Notes: generated from the sequence alone by a model not told the origin. 64,000 nt of DNA from Sulfidibacter corallicola (GCF_017498545.1 NZ_CP071793.1:9542256-9606255), one strand, 5' to 3'. Shown: positions 18,045 through 27,707, numbered from the stretch's first letter. A program made the numbers and translations.

Positions 18045-18794
18045 TTGATCCTACCCAAATCGAAAACACCCGCCAAAACCGACCTCAGCTCTTTTTCGGT
18101 GATGCTCTACGGTGGCGCCAAAATCGGCAAATCGGAGTTCTGCAGCCAGGCACCGAGCGCCCTGTTCCTCGCCACCGAACCCGGCCTGAACGCCCTGGAA
18201 ACATTCCAAGTGCCCATCCACAAATGGGAAGACTTGCTCGAGGCGTGCGCCGAACTCGCGAAGGGCGAGCACACGTTTCAAACCATCATCGTCGATACCA
18301 TTGACCTCGCGTACCGGCATTGCCTGGAATACGTGTGTGCCAAACACAAAATGGAACACCCCGCCGACCTCGGTTACGGCAAGGGCTATGCCCTAGTGGA
18401 CAACGAGTTCACGCGAGTCATGACCAAGATGGCAGGCATGCCCTACGGCCTGATTTTGGTATCGCACTCGAAGACGATCGACATCGAAACCCGCACCGGG
18501 AAGGTCCAGAAGGTCGTGCCGACCTTGCCAGACAAGGCCCGAAAGTTCGTGCTGGGCTTGGTCGACTTGATCTTGTTCTGCGACCTCAAGACCCAAGTCG
18601 TTGACGGGAAGCCCGTTCAAAAGCGCGTGATCCACACCAAGCCATCCGCCCACTTCGAAGCCGGTGACCGCACCAAGCGGTTGCCCGCCGTGTTGCCTCT
18701 GAACTTCCCGGCCTTCCAGGCGGCCTTCGAGCACGCCCAGCAGGAAGCCAAGACCGAGAAACATAGCCAAGACGCCGTGACCGCGAAACCTTAA
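18045..18794 (+). CDS. Sak4-like phage AAA/RecA-fold ATPase
   Basis: 249 residues from TTG 18045 (GGAG 6 nt upstream); a TTG at 17994 is an alternative. The preferred start gives MILPKSKTPAKTDLS, the usual beginning of this family. Walker A is GGAKIGKS (about residue 22), Walker B TIIVDTIDLA (about 83), and LILVSHSKTIDIETRTGK follows. This is the phage nucleotide-binding family that includes Sak4-type recombinases, RecA-fold ATPases that work with a phage SSB to anneal single strands. The next gene encodes an SSB-like protein, as is typical. The last residues are Lys/Gln/Ala-rich and probably disordered. Confidence 0.75.
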   Translation: MILPKSKTPAKTDLSSFSVMLYGGAKIGKSEFCSQAPSALFLATEPGLNALETFQVPIHKWEDLLEACAELAKGEHTFQTIIVDTIDLAYRHCLEYVCAKHKMEHPADLGYGKGYALVDNEFTRVMTKMAGMPYGLILVSHSKTIDIETRTGKVQKVVPTLPDKARKFVLGLVDLILFCDLKTQVVDGKPVQKRVIHTKPSAHFEAGDRTKRLPAVLPLNFPAFQAAFEHAQQEAKTEKHSQDAVTAKP

Positions 18795-18806
18795 GGAGAC
18801 TTCACC

Positions 18807-19277
18807 ATGACCATGGAAGACAATTTCGAAAACGAAATCGACCTGAGTTCAATGGACGACGACTTCGTCCGCGCCGAGAAAAAGGAATCCAAAAGCTTTG
18901 AAGACCTCCCCGAAGGGAAGTACCAGGTTCGTGTCGCCAAAGTCGAGTTGACCAAAGCGAAGACGACCGGCAACCCGATGATCAAATGGGAACTGCTCGT
19001 GCTCTCCGGCAAGTACCGGAACCGCCGCATCTGGCGAAACTCGGTGCTCACGGCCAACACGATGAGCTACATCAAAACCGATCTGGCCATTTGCGGGTTG
19101 GAGCTGGCCAAGCTCAGCGACTTGCCCTTGCGGCTCGCCGACCTGCTGGACGTCGATCTCGAAATCTTCCTGAAAGTGAAGGCCGACAGCACCAACGTGT
19201 ACTTCAACAAACGCCTCGAAGGTCTCGACACCGCCGCCGACTCCGCACCCACGGGCAAAGACGATATCCCTTTCTGA
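18807..19277 (+). CDS. DUF669-type phage ssDNA-binding protein candidate
   Basis: 156 residues; ATG 18807 with AAGGAG 8 nt upstream and 12 nt after the previous stop. The middle (LPEGKYQVRVAKVELTKAKT, then NPMIKWELLVLSGKYRNRRI) matches the DUF669 family of phage proteins found beside recombination ATPases, a likely OB-type fold. The protein ends GKDDIPF, nearly the same tip as bacterial SSB (DDDIPF), the docking peptide for replication and repair proteins. That ending strongly suggests an SSB role in this operon. The N-terminus is acidic, as usual in the family. Confidence 0.75.
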   Translation: MTMEDNFENEIDLSSMDDDFVRAEKKESKSFEDLPEGKYQVRVAKVELTKAKTTGNPMIKWELLVLSGKYRNRRIWRNSVLTANTMSYIKTDLAICGLELAKLSDLPLRLADLLDVDLEIFLKVKADSTNVYFNKRLEGLDTAADSAPTGKDDIPF

Positions 19278-19296
19278 GTCCGGCCAACCGGTCATC

Positions 19297-19731
19297 GTGA
19301 TCGACACCAGGGAAAAGCAACCGTATGCGTTCGACTCCGAGCGGGTGGGCATGGTGCGCCGTGCCCTGCCCGCTGGGGATTACTCCCTGGCCGGTCACGA
19401 AACCGAGGTGGCGGTCGAGCGCAAGTCCCTGGCTGACTTGCTCGGCACCTTGACCCGCGGGCGGCGTCGGTTCAAGGCGGAGCTTAAGCGACTGGCCACC
19501 TATCGATTCGCGGCCGTCGTGGTGGAGGCCAACTTCCGCGACGCGTTAACCGGCAACTACAACAGCCAACTGAAACCCAACGCGCTCATTGGGTCGGTCA
19601 TGTCGATCACGCTCGATCACGGGATTCCGGTGTTCTGGCTCGGCGACCGCCAGGCCGCAGTGGCGTTCACAGAATGGTACCTCGCACGGTGCCACGAAAT
19701 CTTGAAACGAGAAGGAACAAGTAATGAGTGA
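19297..19731 (+). CDS. ERCC4-domain nuclease (XPF/Mus81-type)
   Basis: 144 residues forming a single ERCC4 nuclease domain. IDTREKQPYAF is followed by LPAGDYSLAGHE and the catalytic VAVERKSLADLLGTL, the E-R-K-x-x-x-D box. Such stand-alone phage nucleases cut branched or flap DNA in recombination. The family pattern (VIVIDTREKQPY) continues a few codons upstream of the only standard start, GTG 19297, which has no clear ribosome site. Translation may depend on the gene 20 nt upstream, or use a non-standard start. The 3' end overlaps the helicase gene by 8 nt. Confidence 0.85.
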   Translation: MIDTREKQPYAFDSERVGMVRRALPAGDYSLAGHETEVAVERKSLADLLGTLTRGRRRFKAELKRLATYRFAAVVVEANFRDALTGNYNSQLKPNALIGSVMSITLDHGIPVFWLGDRQAAVAFTEWYLARCHEILKREGTSNE

Positions 19732-21883
19732 ACTCAAGCAAATTGACGGGTTCGTCGAGAAGGTGTTCTTTTGCTCGCCGACGTTTTCGGCCGGCAAGCT
19801 GGCCACCGACAAAGGACTGGTTAGCTTCGCGGGAAAGGTATTCGCCGAACAGGGCAAGCACCTGACCTTGAAAGGTCGGTGGACCCGCCACGATAAGTAC
19901 GGTTGGCAATTCAAGGTGGTCGACGTCGGTGGCAGCACCGAGCTTGACCCGAAAGGCCTGGCGCATTTCCTTGCCTGCCATCCCGACATCAAGGGGATCG
20001 GCCCGGTCAAGGCTCAGTTGATAGCCGATACCTTCGGCACCGACTTCGGAGATGTCCTTACCAATGAACCGGAACGCATCGCCGAGGCCGGGATGGTTTC
20101 GATGGAAACCGTCGACCACTTGCGCGAGGTCTGGAAGAAACACGCCGATCATGTCGGCACGTTGACGTGGTTGTCCTCGTTCGGTCTGACCCACCATCAA
20201 TGCAAGACGTTGATGGAAATACATGGGAACAACGTGCGTGAATTATTGGAGAAAGATCCATATCAACTCATTGAAAAGGTCGAGGGCATGGGCTTCAAAC
20301 GGGTGGATGCCGTGGCCCAAGCCATGGGCATTCAAAAGCGTCACGAAGGTCGGATTCGTGCAGGTCTCAAGGACTGCGTCAAGTCCGCACTGGCGCAGGG
20401 GCACACCTGGACAGATGCAGGCGACCTCATTCACGATGCGAATGAATTGCTGGCCATGGATGAGTTGGATAGCAAGGACGTCATCACGTCGGCGCTAAAG
20501 AAATCCCTTCAAAACAAGGAGTTCACCACTTTTCCCAAAGGAAAGCGTCTGCTGGTTTCCAAGCCTTCGATTCACGAAATGGAAACCGAGTTGGCCGAGA
20601 TCTTTAATGACCACGGTACGAACGAGTTGGTCGAAGACGCTGATTACCTTCGCACCGACGTCTGCGACATAGCCCCTACCCTGGAACCAGAGCAGGCCGA
20701 GGCCGTCGTTTCTGCTTTGATAAACCGGATCTCGCTGATCTCTGGTGGGGCGGGTTCGGGCAAAACCTTCACGATCAATGTGCTGGTCAAGATGATCAAA
20801 GACCTTGGGAGAACAGTTGCACTCACGGCCCCAACGGGCAAAGCATCCCAGCGGATGACCGAGATGATCGGGCTTCCCGCAAAAACCATTCACAGATTGC
20901 TCGAATACGACGGTGTTGAGTTTCGTGTGGGACCGGACAACCCAATATATGCTGATTGGGTCATCGTCGACGAAGTCTCGATGGTGGACGTGGCTCTTGC
21001 CTGGCGGCTTTTTCAGGCCATCGACCTCGACCGCACCTCGGTCGTGTTGGTTGGTGATCACAACCAACTCGAGCCGGTTGGCCCGGGCAATCTTCTCCGC
21101 GACTTAATCCATGCGAAATCGTTCCCCAAGGTGATTCTGAAAACCTGCAAACGCCAAGCGGGTTTGTTACGGGAAAACAGTTTGGCGATTCTTGACGGAA
21201 AAGTTCCGCCCACGCCTGAATCTAATGACTCCGACGAACTTCATCCCTGGTATGTGATCGGAGGTTTCCCGGACTCGGCCAAATGCCGGGATTACCTCGA
21301 AAAGTTGTATCGAGAGGTGTTGTCCGAGCGATTTGGGTTCGACCTGGCTGCAGACGTTCAGGTAGCCAGTCCAACTCACAAGGGGCCGTTGGGCACCCGC
21401 GAAATCAACATTGCCTTGCAACGTTTGGTTCACCAAAAGTGCCATGGCCAGACGATTCCCAAGGTACCGGAAAACCGGAGACCGCCTATCTACAAATGGG
21501 ACAAGGTCATCATGACCAAAAACAACTACGACTTGGACGTGATGAACGGAACGATCGGGTCGGTGCTTCAAGACAACCCCGAATACATTATCGATTTCGA
21601 GGGGAAAGAAGTCACCTTGGCCCGCAATTCACCCATTTTGTCGGACATCGAACTGGCTTATTGCCTGACGATTCACAAGTTGCAGGGTTCCGAGACGAAG
21701 TGCGTCATTGTGATTTGCCATAAGAAGCATGCATTCCAACTCAACCGGAACCTTTTGTACACCGGCGTAACTCGAGCCAAACAGGTCGCCTTCATCCTGG
21801 GTGACGCATATGGGATTGATCAGGCAGCCAAAAAACAAACGACCCATGTACGACGGACCCATCTTTCCCTGATGGTGAGCTGA
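19724..21883 (+). CDS. RecD2-type SF1B DNA helicase
   Basis: 719 residues, the length of RecD2 (RecD-like helicases without RecBC). In order: an N-terminal OB-like region (about 1-75); helix-hairpin-helix segments (IKGIGPVKAQLIADTFG and the stretch around KVEGMGFKRVDAVAQAMGI); Walker A GGAGSGKT (about 343); motif Ia TAPTGKASQRM; Walker B DEVSMVD (about 415); motif III VGDHNQLEPVG (about 443); and the UvrD_C_2-type end with YCLTIHKLQGSE and NRNLLYTGVTRAK. It should move 5'-3' on single-stranded DNA. The start overlaps the nuclease gene (ATGAGTGA), so the two are coupled. It belongs to the replication/recombination operon. Confidence 0.9.
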   Translation: MSELKQIDGFVEKVFFCSPTFSAGKLATDKGLVSFAGKVFAEQGKHLTLKGRWTRHDKYGWQFKVVDVGGSTELDPKGLAHFLACHPDIKGIGPVKAQLIADTFGTDFGDVLTNEPERIAEAGMVSMETVDHLREVWKKHADHVGTLTWLSSFGLTHHQCKTLMEIHGNNVRELLEKDPYQLIEKVEGMGFKRVDAVAQAMGIQKRHEGRIRAGLKDCVKSALAQGHTWTDAGDLIHDANELLAMDELDSKDVITSALKKSLQNKEFTTFPKGKRLLVSKPSIHEMETELAEIFNDHGTNELVEDADYLRTDVCDIAPTLEPEQAEAVVSALINRISLISGGAGSGKTFTINVLVKMIKDLGRTVALTAPTGKASQRMTEMIGLPAKTIHRLLEYDGVEFRVGPDNPIYADWVIVDEVSMVDVALAWRLFQAIDLDRTSVVLVGDHNQLEPVGPGNLLRDLIHAKSFPKVILKTCKRQAGLLRENSLAILDGKVPPTPESNDSDELHPWYVIGGFPDSAKCRDYLEKLYREVLSERFGFDLAADVQVASPTHKGPLGTREINIALQRLVHQKCHGQTIPKVPENRRPPIYKWDKVIMTKNNYDLDVMNGTIGSVLQDNPEYIIDFEGKEVTLARNSPILSDIELAYCLTIHKLQGSETKCVIVICHKKHAFQLNRNLLYTGVTRAKQVAFILGDAYGIDQAAKKQTTHVRRTHLSLMVS

Positions 21884-21897
21884 GAAAGGACGACGGA

Positions 21898-24800
21898 ATG
21901 AAACATCCAACCATCGAAGCCTACTACGACAACATCACCGCGGCAGACATCGGGAAGGTGGCCGACCGATTGCTTCCCAGTCGCATCAAAAACAGGACGG
22001 CGCGTGTATTGGAATGCGACTGTCCCCACCACAAGTCCCAGTCCGGAACCAGCTTTCACGTCATTCTCGACAAGCAAATGTTCTATTGCCATGGCTGCCG
22101 TGTCGGCGGGGACGTCCTTCATATGGTCGAGTTCGTGCAATCCGGCCAGGTAACGACGAACACGCGGGGCCCAATGCCTGAAAGTCACCGGGCCGCGCGC
22201 GACTACCTTGCTGATTTTCTGGGAATGCGGCCGCTTTCGGGATTCGGCGGGTACGGCGACGACATCCGCGAAGTGGAGGAGCGCCGGCGGGAACGCGACC
22301 TGTGCCATGCGATCCGGGATGCGGCGGCAGACTACTACCACATCTGCCTATTGAAGCGGCCCGAGGTGTTGGCGTGGCTGTTTAAGAACTACAGCATTTC
22401 CTTGGAAACGGTGAAGGAATTGAAGATCGGGTACACCGACATCGAGCCAGAAGGGCTTCCACCCATTGAAGTATGGTTGCGATCCAAGGAATTCTATCGG
22501 GACCAGATGTTCCTGACCGGCTTGTTCCACAAGACCAAACGCGACGACATCTTCCCCTTGTTCCGAAACCGGTTGTTCTTTCCGTATTGGTCGCAGGCCC
22601 ACGTCGTTTTCGGCATCGCCCGCAAGACGCCCTGGACTCCCCACAACCAGTTCGAAAACGCGAAATACAAGAAGTTGCTGGTCCACGATCCGGAGCGCCG
22701 GCCGTGGGTCTCGAAGTCGGTCACCAACTCGATGTTGTTCAATGAGGATGTGCTGTCCACCAACACCGATTGGGTGGTGATCACCGAGGGAATCACCGAC
22801 GCGATAGCGTTGATGGAGCGTGGTATTCCGGTAATCTCGCCCGTAACGGTTCGGCTCAAGCGGGATGACTGGAAGCGTGTCCTTCCGAAATTGGAGCGGA
22901 TGAAGACCGTCTACATCTGCCAGGACAACGAAATCAGCCAGGTCGGTCTAAAAGGCGCTTTGGATTCCGCACACATGCTGGCCGAAGCCGGGATCACTTG
23001 CAAAATCATGTCCTTGCCATTGGGGCAGTACCAGCAAGAGGCACGGACCGCTTTGGAAAAACGGTTTGGCATTGAACCCCATCCCGATGGAAAGGTGATT
23101 GATGCCAAGCTTGACGGACTATCTGAGGAACAGAGAAATGAAGCGCGCGAGTTGATCGGTCGTGCCAAGACCGATGTCAACGAATGGTTCAATCAAGGTG
23201 CAACCACCGACGCGTTTCTCGCGCTTCGCGAATCAGCGAAGACTGCCGTCGAGTGGGAAATCACCTCTCTGGATTGGCCTGAAGCGGATGAAGCCCGAAT
23301 CGAGGTTTTGAAACCGATTTTGAAAAAGATTGCACCCATGCCTCAAATCATTCAGGACAGGCACCTCGTCATGATCAAGGATTTGTACGGTATGAAACTG
23401 GGTGGTTTAAAAGACCTGCTCAAAGATGCGCGCAAGGAATGGAGGCGAGAGGATCGAAAACGGGCACTCGTCAAAAAATTTGGTGAGGTCGACAAGAACG
23501 ACCCGACCTCGTGTGAGGAGCTAATCGACAAGGAGATCGGAAGATACCACTTGGCGCAAATGAAGCCGGCGTATAACAAGATCGCGGTCAAGGCCTGCGA
23601 TTGGTTCGTGGAAAACGGCGCGGTCTTCCTGCACACCAGCCAAGGAAGGCCCTACATGTTCTGGAAAAACCAGCTCTTGTGGATGGATGCCTCGGGCAGT
23701 CAAAAACGGCGCTACCTCGCAGCGCTGTTCAAACAAACGGGCCGGTCAACCTGCGATCCCATGGGAAGGGAATTGTGTGAGGTCATGGCCAATACCGCAG
23801 TCAACGATGGCCGACAGCAGGATGTGACCACTTGGATTCATACGGATACCAAGAACCATGTCATCCATTTCAACCTGAATAATGAGGAAGGCCAAATCGC
23901 ACGAATCTCCCCGAACGGGGTGACGGTGGTCCAAAACGGCACCAACCCAGAACAGGTCGTTCTGGGTGGAGCCAACAAAATCAAACCGATCCACTTTCAG
24001 ACGGGCATCAGCCTTGAAGTGGTGGAGGACTTGACCACGGAGTTGCTCTCCAATCCGCTTGCTTGCGATTTGGTGGACCGGTACTTGATCACAAGCTGGA
24101 TCGGTTGCTTCTTGCTGTTGGATTTCTCGGGCACCAAGCCGATCGTTCGGTTCGAGGGCGGCGAGGGCTGCGGGAAGACGACCGCGACGAAGCTGCTCAC
24201 CACGTTACTTTTCGGGGAAACCCAGCAAAAGAACGGTACGGTGGCGGCCAACTACACGGACAGCTCCAAGAATCCGCTAGTGGTGCTCGACAACATCGAA
24301 GTCAAAAACGTCAGCAAGGATTTGTCCGACTTCCTATTGTGTGCGTCGACCGGCGTGGTCCGGGAAAAGCGAGCGAACGGGACTGACACCGAAACCGTAA
24401 TGGAGCGACCCCGAAGCCTGTTGTGCATGACGGGAATTGAATCTCTAGGCGCTGGGCTCCCAGAACTGACGAGCCGGATGTTTACCATCCTGTTCTGGAA
24501 GTCCAATAACCGTGTAAAAAGCTTCGAGGAAGAAGAGAAGGAACGGATCGAAGGTCACGTACCCCTGAGCCCAGAGGAAGAAGGCCAAAGCGACCAACCG
24601 GTGTTCTTGGAAAGTTCGATTCTCCAAAAGATCGAGGAACATCGCGACGAGATACTATCTCTGATCATGCTAAAAACCCAAACGGTACTCGGCTGGATCC
24701 AGGATGGACATCTCAAAAAGGCGATGGACTTGATGAAACGGACGTTCAGGGACCATGAGAAGGCACGCGCGACGGACTTCCTCGCGCTGATGTACTTGTT

Positions 24801-25263
24801 CAGCCTTGCCGAAGGCGGGGAGCAACCTGCCCCGGACCTCGAAGAACTCAATCCGGTGTTGGTGGCCTGCGTGAACGCCCTGAATGAAACCAGCAATGAG
24901 GCGGCGCGGGAGTCCGAACCGATCGTGACGGCACTCAACGGTTTGTTCAATGCGAGCCAGCGAGCCCGTGATGCAGACGAATCACCCAATGGTCGCGGGA
25001 CGGCAGTTGTTGACTTTCAAATGAAGTATGGTCTGGTGGTCGAAGATGGAAAGGTCTTGACGGCAACCGGCCAAACCCTGTTCACCGGACTAACGAAGTA
25101 TTGCAAGGACATGGGCCTTGCGTTTCCGTATACGAACACGACCCAATTCGGCCAGCGAATGTTCCATTCGAGAAAGTTGATTCGAGATGCCGGGTTTGTG
25201 GTGACTTCGAAGGTGGGCGGAGGACGGCGGCGGACGTATTCGATTCTGCAAGAGGAGAGCTGA
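21898..25263 (+). CDS. Phage primase-helicase (CHC2 zinc, Toprim, C-terminal ATPase)
   Basis: 1121 residues; ATG 21898 with AAAGGA upstream, 14 nt after the helicase. A DnaG-type zinc finger lies near residues 39-68 (CDCPHHKSQSGTSFH, then FYCHGCRVGGD). A Toprim-like core follows near 290-345 (VVITEGITDAIALMERG, KTVYICQDNE). A third region has a P-loop ATPase near 745-800 (FEGGEGCGKTTATK; LVVLDNIEVKNV as Walker B), like phage and plasmid primase-helicases that prime and open a replication fork. The long middle part has no motif I know. It is the last and largest gene of the early operon. Mainly host-like GC content argues for long residence in similar hosts. Confidence 0.85.
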   Translation: MKHPTIEAYYDNITAADIGKVADRLLPSRIKNRTARVLECDCPHHKSQSGTSFHVILDKQMFYCHGCRVGGDVLHMVEFVQSGQVTTNTRGPMPESHRAARDYLADFLGMRPLSGFGGYGDDIREVEERRRERDLCHAIRDAAADYYHICLLKRPEVLAWLFKNYSISLETVKELKIGYTDIEPEGLPPIEVWLRSKEFYRDQMFLTGLFHKTKRDDIFPLFRNRLFFPYWSQAHVVFGIARKTPWTPHNQFENAKYKKLLVHDPERRPWVSKSVTNSMLFNEDVLSTNTDWVVITEGITDAIALMERGIPVISPVTVRLKRDDWKRVLPKLERMKTVYICQDNEISQVGLKGALDSAHMLAEAGITCKIMSLPLGQYQQEARTALEKRFGIEPHPDGKVIDAKLDGLSEEQRNEARELIGRAKTDVNEWFNQGATTDAFLALRESAKTAVEWEITSLDWPEADEARIEVLKPILKKIAPMPQIIQDRHLVMIKDLYGMKLGGLKDLLKDARKEWRREDRKRALVKKFGEVDKNDPTSCEELIDKEIGRYHLAQMKPAYNKIAVKACDWFVENGAVFLHTSQGRPYMFWKNQLLWMDASGSQKRRYLAALFKQTGRSTCDPMGRELCEVMANTAVNDGRQQDVTTWIHTDTKNHVIHFNLNNEEGQIARISPNGVTVVQNGTNPEQVVLGGANKIKPIHFQTGISLEVVEDLTTELLSNPLACDLVDRYLITSWIGCFLLLDFSGTKPIVRFEGGEGCGKTTATKLLTTLLFGETQQKNGTVAANYTDSSKNPLVVLDNIEVKNVSKDLSDFLLCASTGVVREKRANGTDTETVMERPRSLLCMTGIESLGAGLPELTSRMFTILFWKSNNRVKSFEEEEKERIEGHVPLSPEEEGQSDQPVFLESSILQKIEEHRDEILSLIMLKTQTVLGWIQDGHLKKAMDLMKRTFRDHEKARATDFLALMYLFSLAEGGEQPAPDLEELNPVLVACVNALNETSNEAARESEPIVTALNGLFNASQRARDADESPNGRGTAVVDFQMKYGLVVEDGKVLTATGQTLFTGLTKYCKDMGLAFPYTNTTQFGQRMFHSRKLIRDAGFVVTSKVGGGRRRTYSILQEES

Positions 25264-25285
25264 TCAAAATTCAGGTTCATGATCG

Positions 25286-26551
25286 TCATTCTCGGTCAGC
25301 CATTCGAACTGAATGGACATATTCTTGCCACTTTTTGGGGCTGAATTGTACTGCCCCGTTTTCCAATGCCCAGCTTTTTAATTCTGGGTCCATTATTGCC
25401 CAACGGATATTTACACCTTTTAGGTTCAGGGATTCATTCCAGGTCACTCCCCTTAAATCTGCTTTCGATAGATCCACTAAGTAGAGGCTTGCTAAGGTTA
25501 GATTTGCACCTCGTAAATCACTTTTTGAGAGGTCGCAATCGTCAAACCTAGATTTTGATAGATCGACACATTTCATTTTTGAATCAGATAGGTTACAGCT
25601 TGAAAAAATAGACTGCCTCATGCTTGCATTTTCCATTGTAGACCCAATAAAGTCACACTTTTCAAATCTAATTTCATCCAATGTTGAACTCTTTAGATTT
25701 GATTGTCCCAAATTCATTTTTTCCCATAGTGAATACGATAAAATTTCCACTCCTCCGAGTAGCGCAATGCCCCTGTATCGAATGAAGTGATCATCTCTAA
25801 TATTTTGAAAATTAACAGATTCAAGGTTTGCGAATGTCAGAAGGCTCTCCGTGTCAAGCCTTGAAGATATCTTGATCGTGGCTATGATAGATCCGATGCT
25901 ACGAGCTTTATTATTGTCTTTTATTATTGGTTTTAATGATTTTAAAATGTTATATGGATCAGACTCCGCAAGAAGAACTATCTGCTCTACCGCCACTTCG
26001 TCATATGCAACACTGTTTTCTGTCGGTATCGAAGGTTGACTAACTACGGGAGAGTTCAGCAACAAACGAAACTTGGAAGTATTTTCAAATGCGATGTATG
26101 CGTTTTGCCGCATGACTTCCATTGTCTGTGATTCGAACAAGCTTGTCTGAGATTCCAGCATTTTGTTTTGCAAACCCAAATATTGAGTCTGTTTATAGAT
26201 AAAGTAATTTGGAATGATTGCTAATCCTGCACCCAAAATCAGAAACATTGGGACTCTCGCTTTTGCGGCCACAAATGCTATTATGAAATCTTTAATCTCC
26301 TGCTTGGGTAATGGCTGCCCGGGTTTGTGCTTTTCAATACTCTCCCACAATGAAATAGCAGTTTTCTGAACAACACGACTTGTCATTAAGCATGTCCATA
26401 ACTTTGCTGTCTGTTTTGCAAAAAGCCATTTTCGTTTTTTAGACGCATGAACCTTTTGGATATAAAGGTTATTTAACTGCGTCAACCTTTGAATCTCTTT
26501 TTCAAGGTTATTTATCCGAGATCTTAGCAAGATGTTCTCGTTGTCTTCCAT
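25286..26551 (-). CDS. Membrane-anchored pentapeptide-repeat protein (accessory)
   Basis: 421 residues, AT-rich, opposite in direction to the replication operon and ending 22 nt from it. It has an N-terminal coiled coil (RINNLEKEIQRLTQLNNLY), one or two hydrophobic helices near residues 98-118 (VPMFLILGAGLAIIPNYF), a second heptad-like stretch, and about 20 pentapeptide repeats near residues 295-375 (MKCVDLSKSRFDDCDLSKSD, then LRGANL). Pentapeptide repeats fold into a right-handed beta-helix that mimics DNA or serves as a scaffold. Composition, orientation and position fit a moron, an accessory gene carried by a prophage. A defence or exclusion role is possible but not shown. Confidence 0.75.
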   Translation of the reverse strand: MEDNENILLRSRINNLEKEIQRLTQLNNLYIQKVHASKKRKWLFAKQTAKLWTCLMTSRVVQKTAISLWESIEKHKPGQPLPKQEIKDFIIAFVAAKARVPMFLILGAGLAIIPNYFIYKQTQYLGLQNKMLESQTSLFESQTMEVMRQNAYIAFENTSKFRLLLNSPVVSQPSIPTENSVAYDEVAVEQIVLLAESDPYNILKSLKPIIKDNNKARSIGSIIATIKISSRLDTESLLTFANLESVNFQNIRDDHFIRYRGIALLGGVEILSYSLWEKMNLGQSNLKSSTLDEIRFEKCDFIGSTMENASMRQSIFSSCNLSDSKMKCVDLSKSRFDDCDLSKSDLRGANLTLASLYLVDLSKADLRGVTWNESLNLKGVNIRWAIMDPELKSWALENGAVQFSPKKWQEYVHSVRMADRE

Positions 26552-26579
26552 TATTGCCGCCTGAGTATGGGAAATTGAA

Positions 26580-26621
26580 GTCGCCGATTAGGTAGCATCT
26601 TTGTGATAGGCTACCTGCGAC
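26580..26621. repeat. Compound inverted repeat upstream of the pentapeptide gene
   Basis: Two nested perfect arms: GTCGC (26580-26584) with GCGAC (26617-26621), and AGGTAGC (26590-26596) with GCTACCT (26610-26616). No T-tract follows on either strand. It lies about 30 nt upstream of the minus-strand gene start and could be an operator or leader hairpin. Confidence 0.45.
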
Positions 26622-26730
26622 CTTTGACTCTTGCCGGAGGGGGATTACAAAATGAAGATACCCTATATTAAGCACATATCATATTTTTATGGAAGATTAT
26701 TCCAGGCCCCTTGGAGGCAATCCGGAACGT

Positions 26731-27696
26731 CTATGTCTCATTTCCTGATCTCTGGAATTTCATAACTTGTCTTCTCAAATCAGCCGGTTTCATCTCTATG
26801 GCTTTATCGGTCACAGCACCAATCTTCATATTGTCCTTCAAAAAACACACAAGGCCATATTCCTGTCCATACGGAAACTTGAACACACTCCGATTCTGAT
26901 ACAACTGCTCATGAGTCCAGCCAACCGAAAGAGCCACATTTTCGATTGCCCGGACCTTCGACAAGGCTTCCTCAGTCACCGGCACATGGAACGCGAAATT
27001 GCCTTGTTCAGGCCACAAAAAACCAGTTTCCGCGGCAGCCTCACCATCACCAGAACCCTTCCGTTGCGGTCGAGCGACGGCACCGGCCTCAATGAACCGT
27101 TCCAAGGTTGGTGGCTGATAATCGCTTGCGCGCACCAGCATCTGTGACCAAGCAGCATCCAAAGTGGCTCGATCGAACTCTGCCTCGGCCTGTGCCTGAA
27201 CGACTGCGAATGGCGTCAGCATTGCCAGATAGGCGTCCTGCGATATTTGGCCTTCGTTGTAGGCCCGAACGACGGTCTGCATCTTAAGACGGAGCCAGGC
27301 GAAATAGTCCGGATCCAAGCGACGGTAGGCGACATCGTTCAACAGCAGGTCCGCACCAAACCGTTCCGGATGGTCGATGGTCGTATACCGCAACCTCGGA
27401 GACACGTAAATGGCGGGGCTTGAGGTTTCCTGCAAATTGTCGAGAATTTCAGGATGGTCAGCGGAAGACGACCCGGCACCTTCCTGAGGTGAAACCGTCA
27501 CAGTGTCGTTGGATGCCGATGGCTCACTCTTGCCAGCCAGGCCTCCGTCACGACGAGGTGCGGCCTGTTCTGAAAGCATGGAGTCGAAAACCGGTCGCAC
27601 CGGATCGACGTTGGTCCACGTCCCGTGGTTGGCTTTTTCGCCCGCGTTTGGCCCGTGGTTCATTAGTTGCCGGCTCGATTGGCTGAGAATTGACAT
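26731..27696 (-). CDS. Uncharacterised phage-region protein
   Basis: 321 residues; ATG 27696 preceded by AGGGGG about 6 nt upstream. Residues 1-95 are Ser/Ala/Pro-rich and probably disordered. The rest is compact with aromatic-rich segments (YFAWLRLKMQTVVRAYNEGQ; AAWSQMLVRASDYQPPTLER; FPYGQEYGLVCFLKD). I recognise no family, transmembrane helix or catalytic motif. Its leader contains a copy of the GGTAGGTAG hairpin, which ties this minus-strand gene to the phage-type genes. GC content is host-like, unlike the adjacent pentapeptide gene. Confidence 0.65.
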   Translation of the reverse strand: MSILSQSSRQLMNHGPNAGEKANHGTWTNVDPVRPVFDSMLSEQAAPRRDGGLAGKSEPSASNDTVTVSPQEGAGSSSADHPEILDNLQETSSPAIYVSPRLRYTTIDHPERFGADLLLNDVAYRRLDPDYFAWLRLKMQTVVRAYNEGQISQDAYLAMLTPFAVVQAQAEAEFDRATLDAAWSQMLVRASDYQPPTLERFIEAGAVARPQRKGSGDGEAAAETGFLWPEQGNFAFHVPVTEEALSKVRAIENVALSVGWTHEQLYQNRSVFKFPYGQEYGLVCFLKDNMKIGAVTDKAIEMKPADLRRQVMKFQRSGNET

Positions 27697-27707
27697 GGTT
27701 TCCCCCT

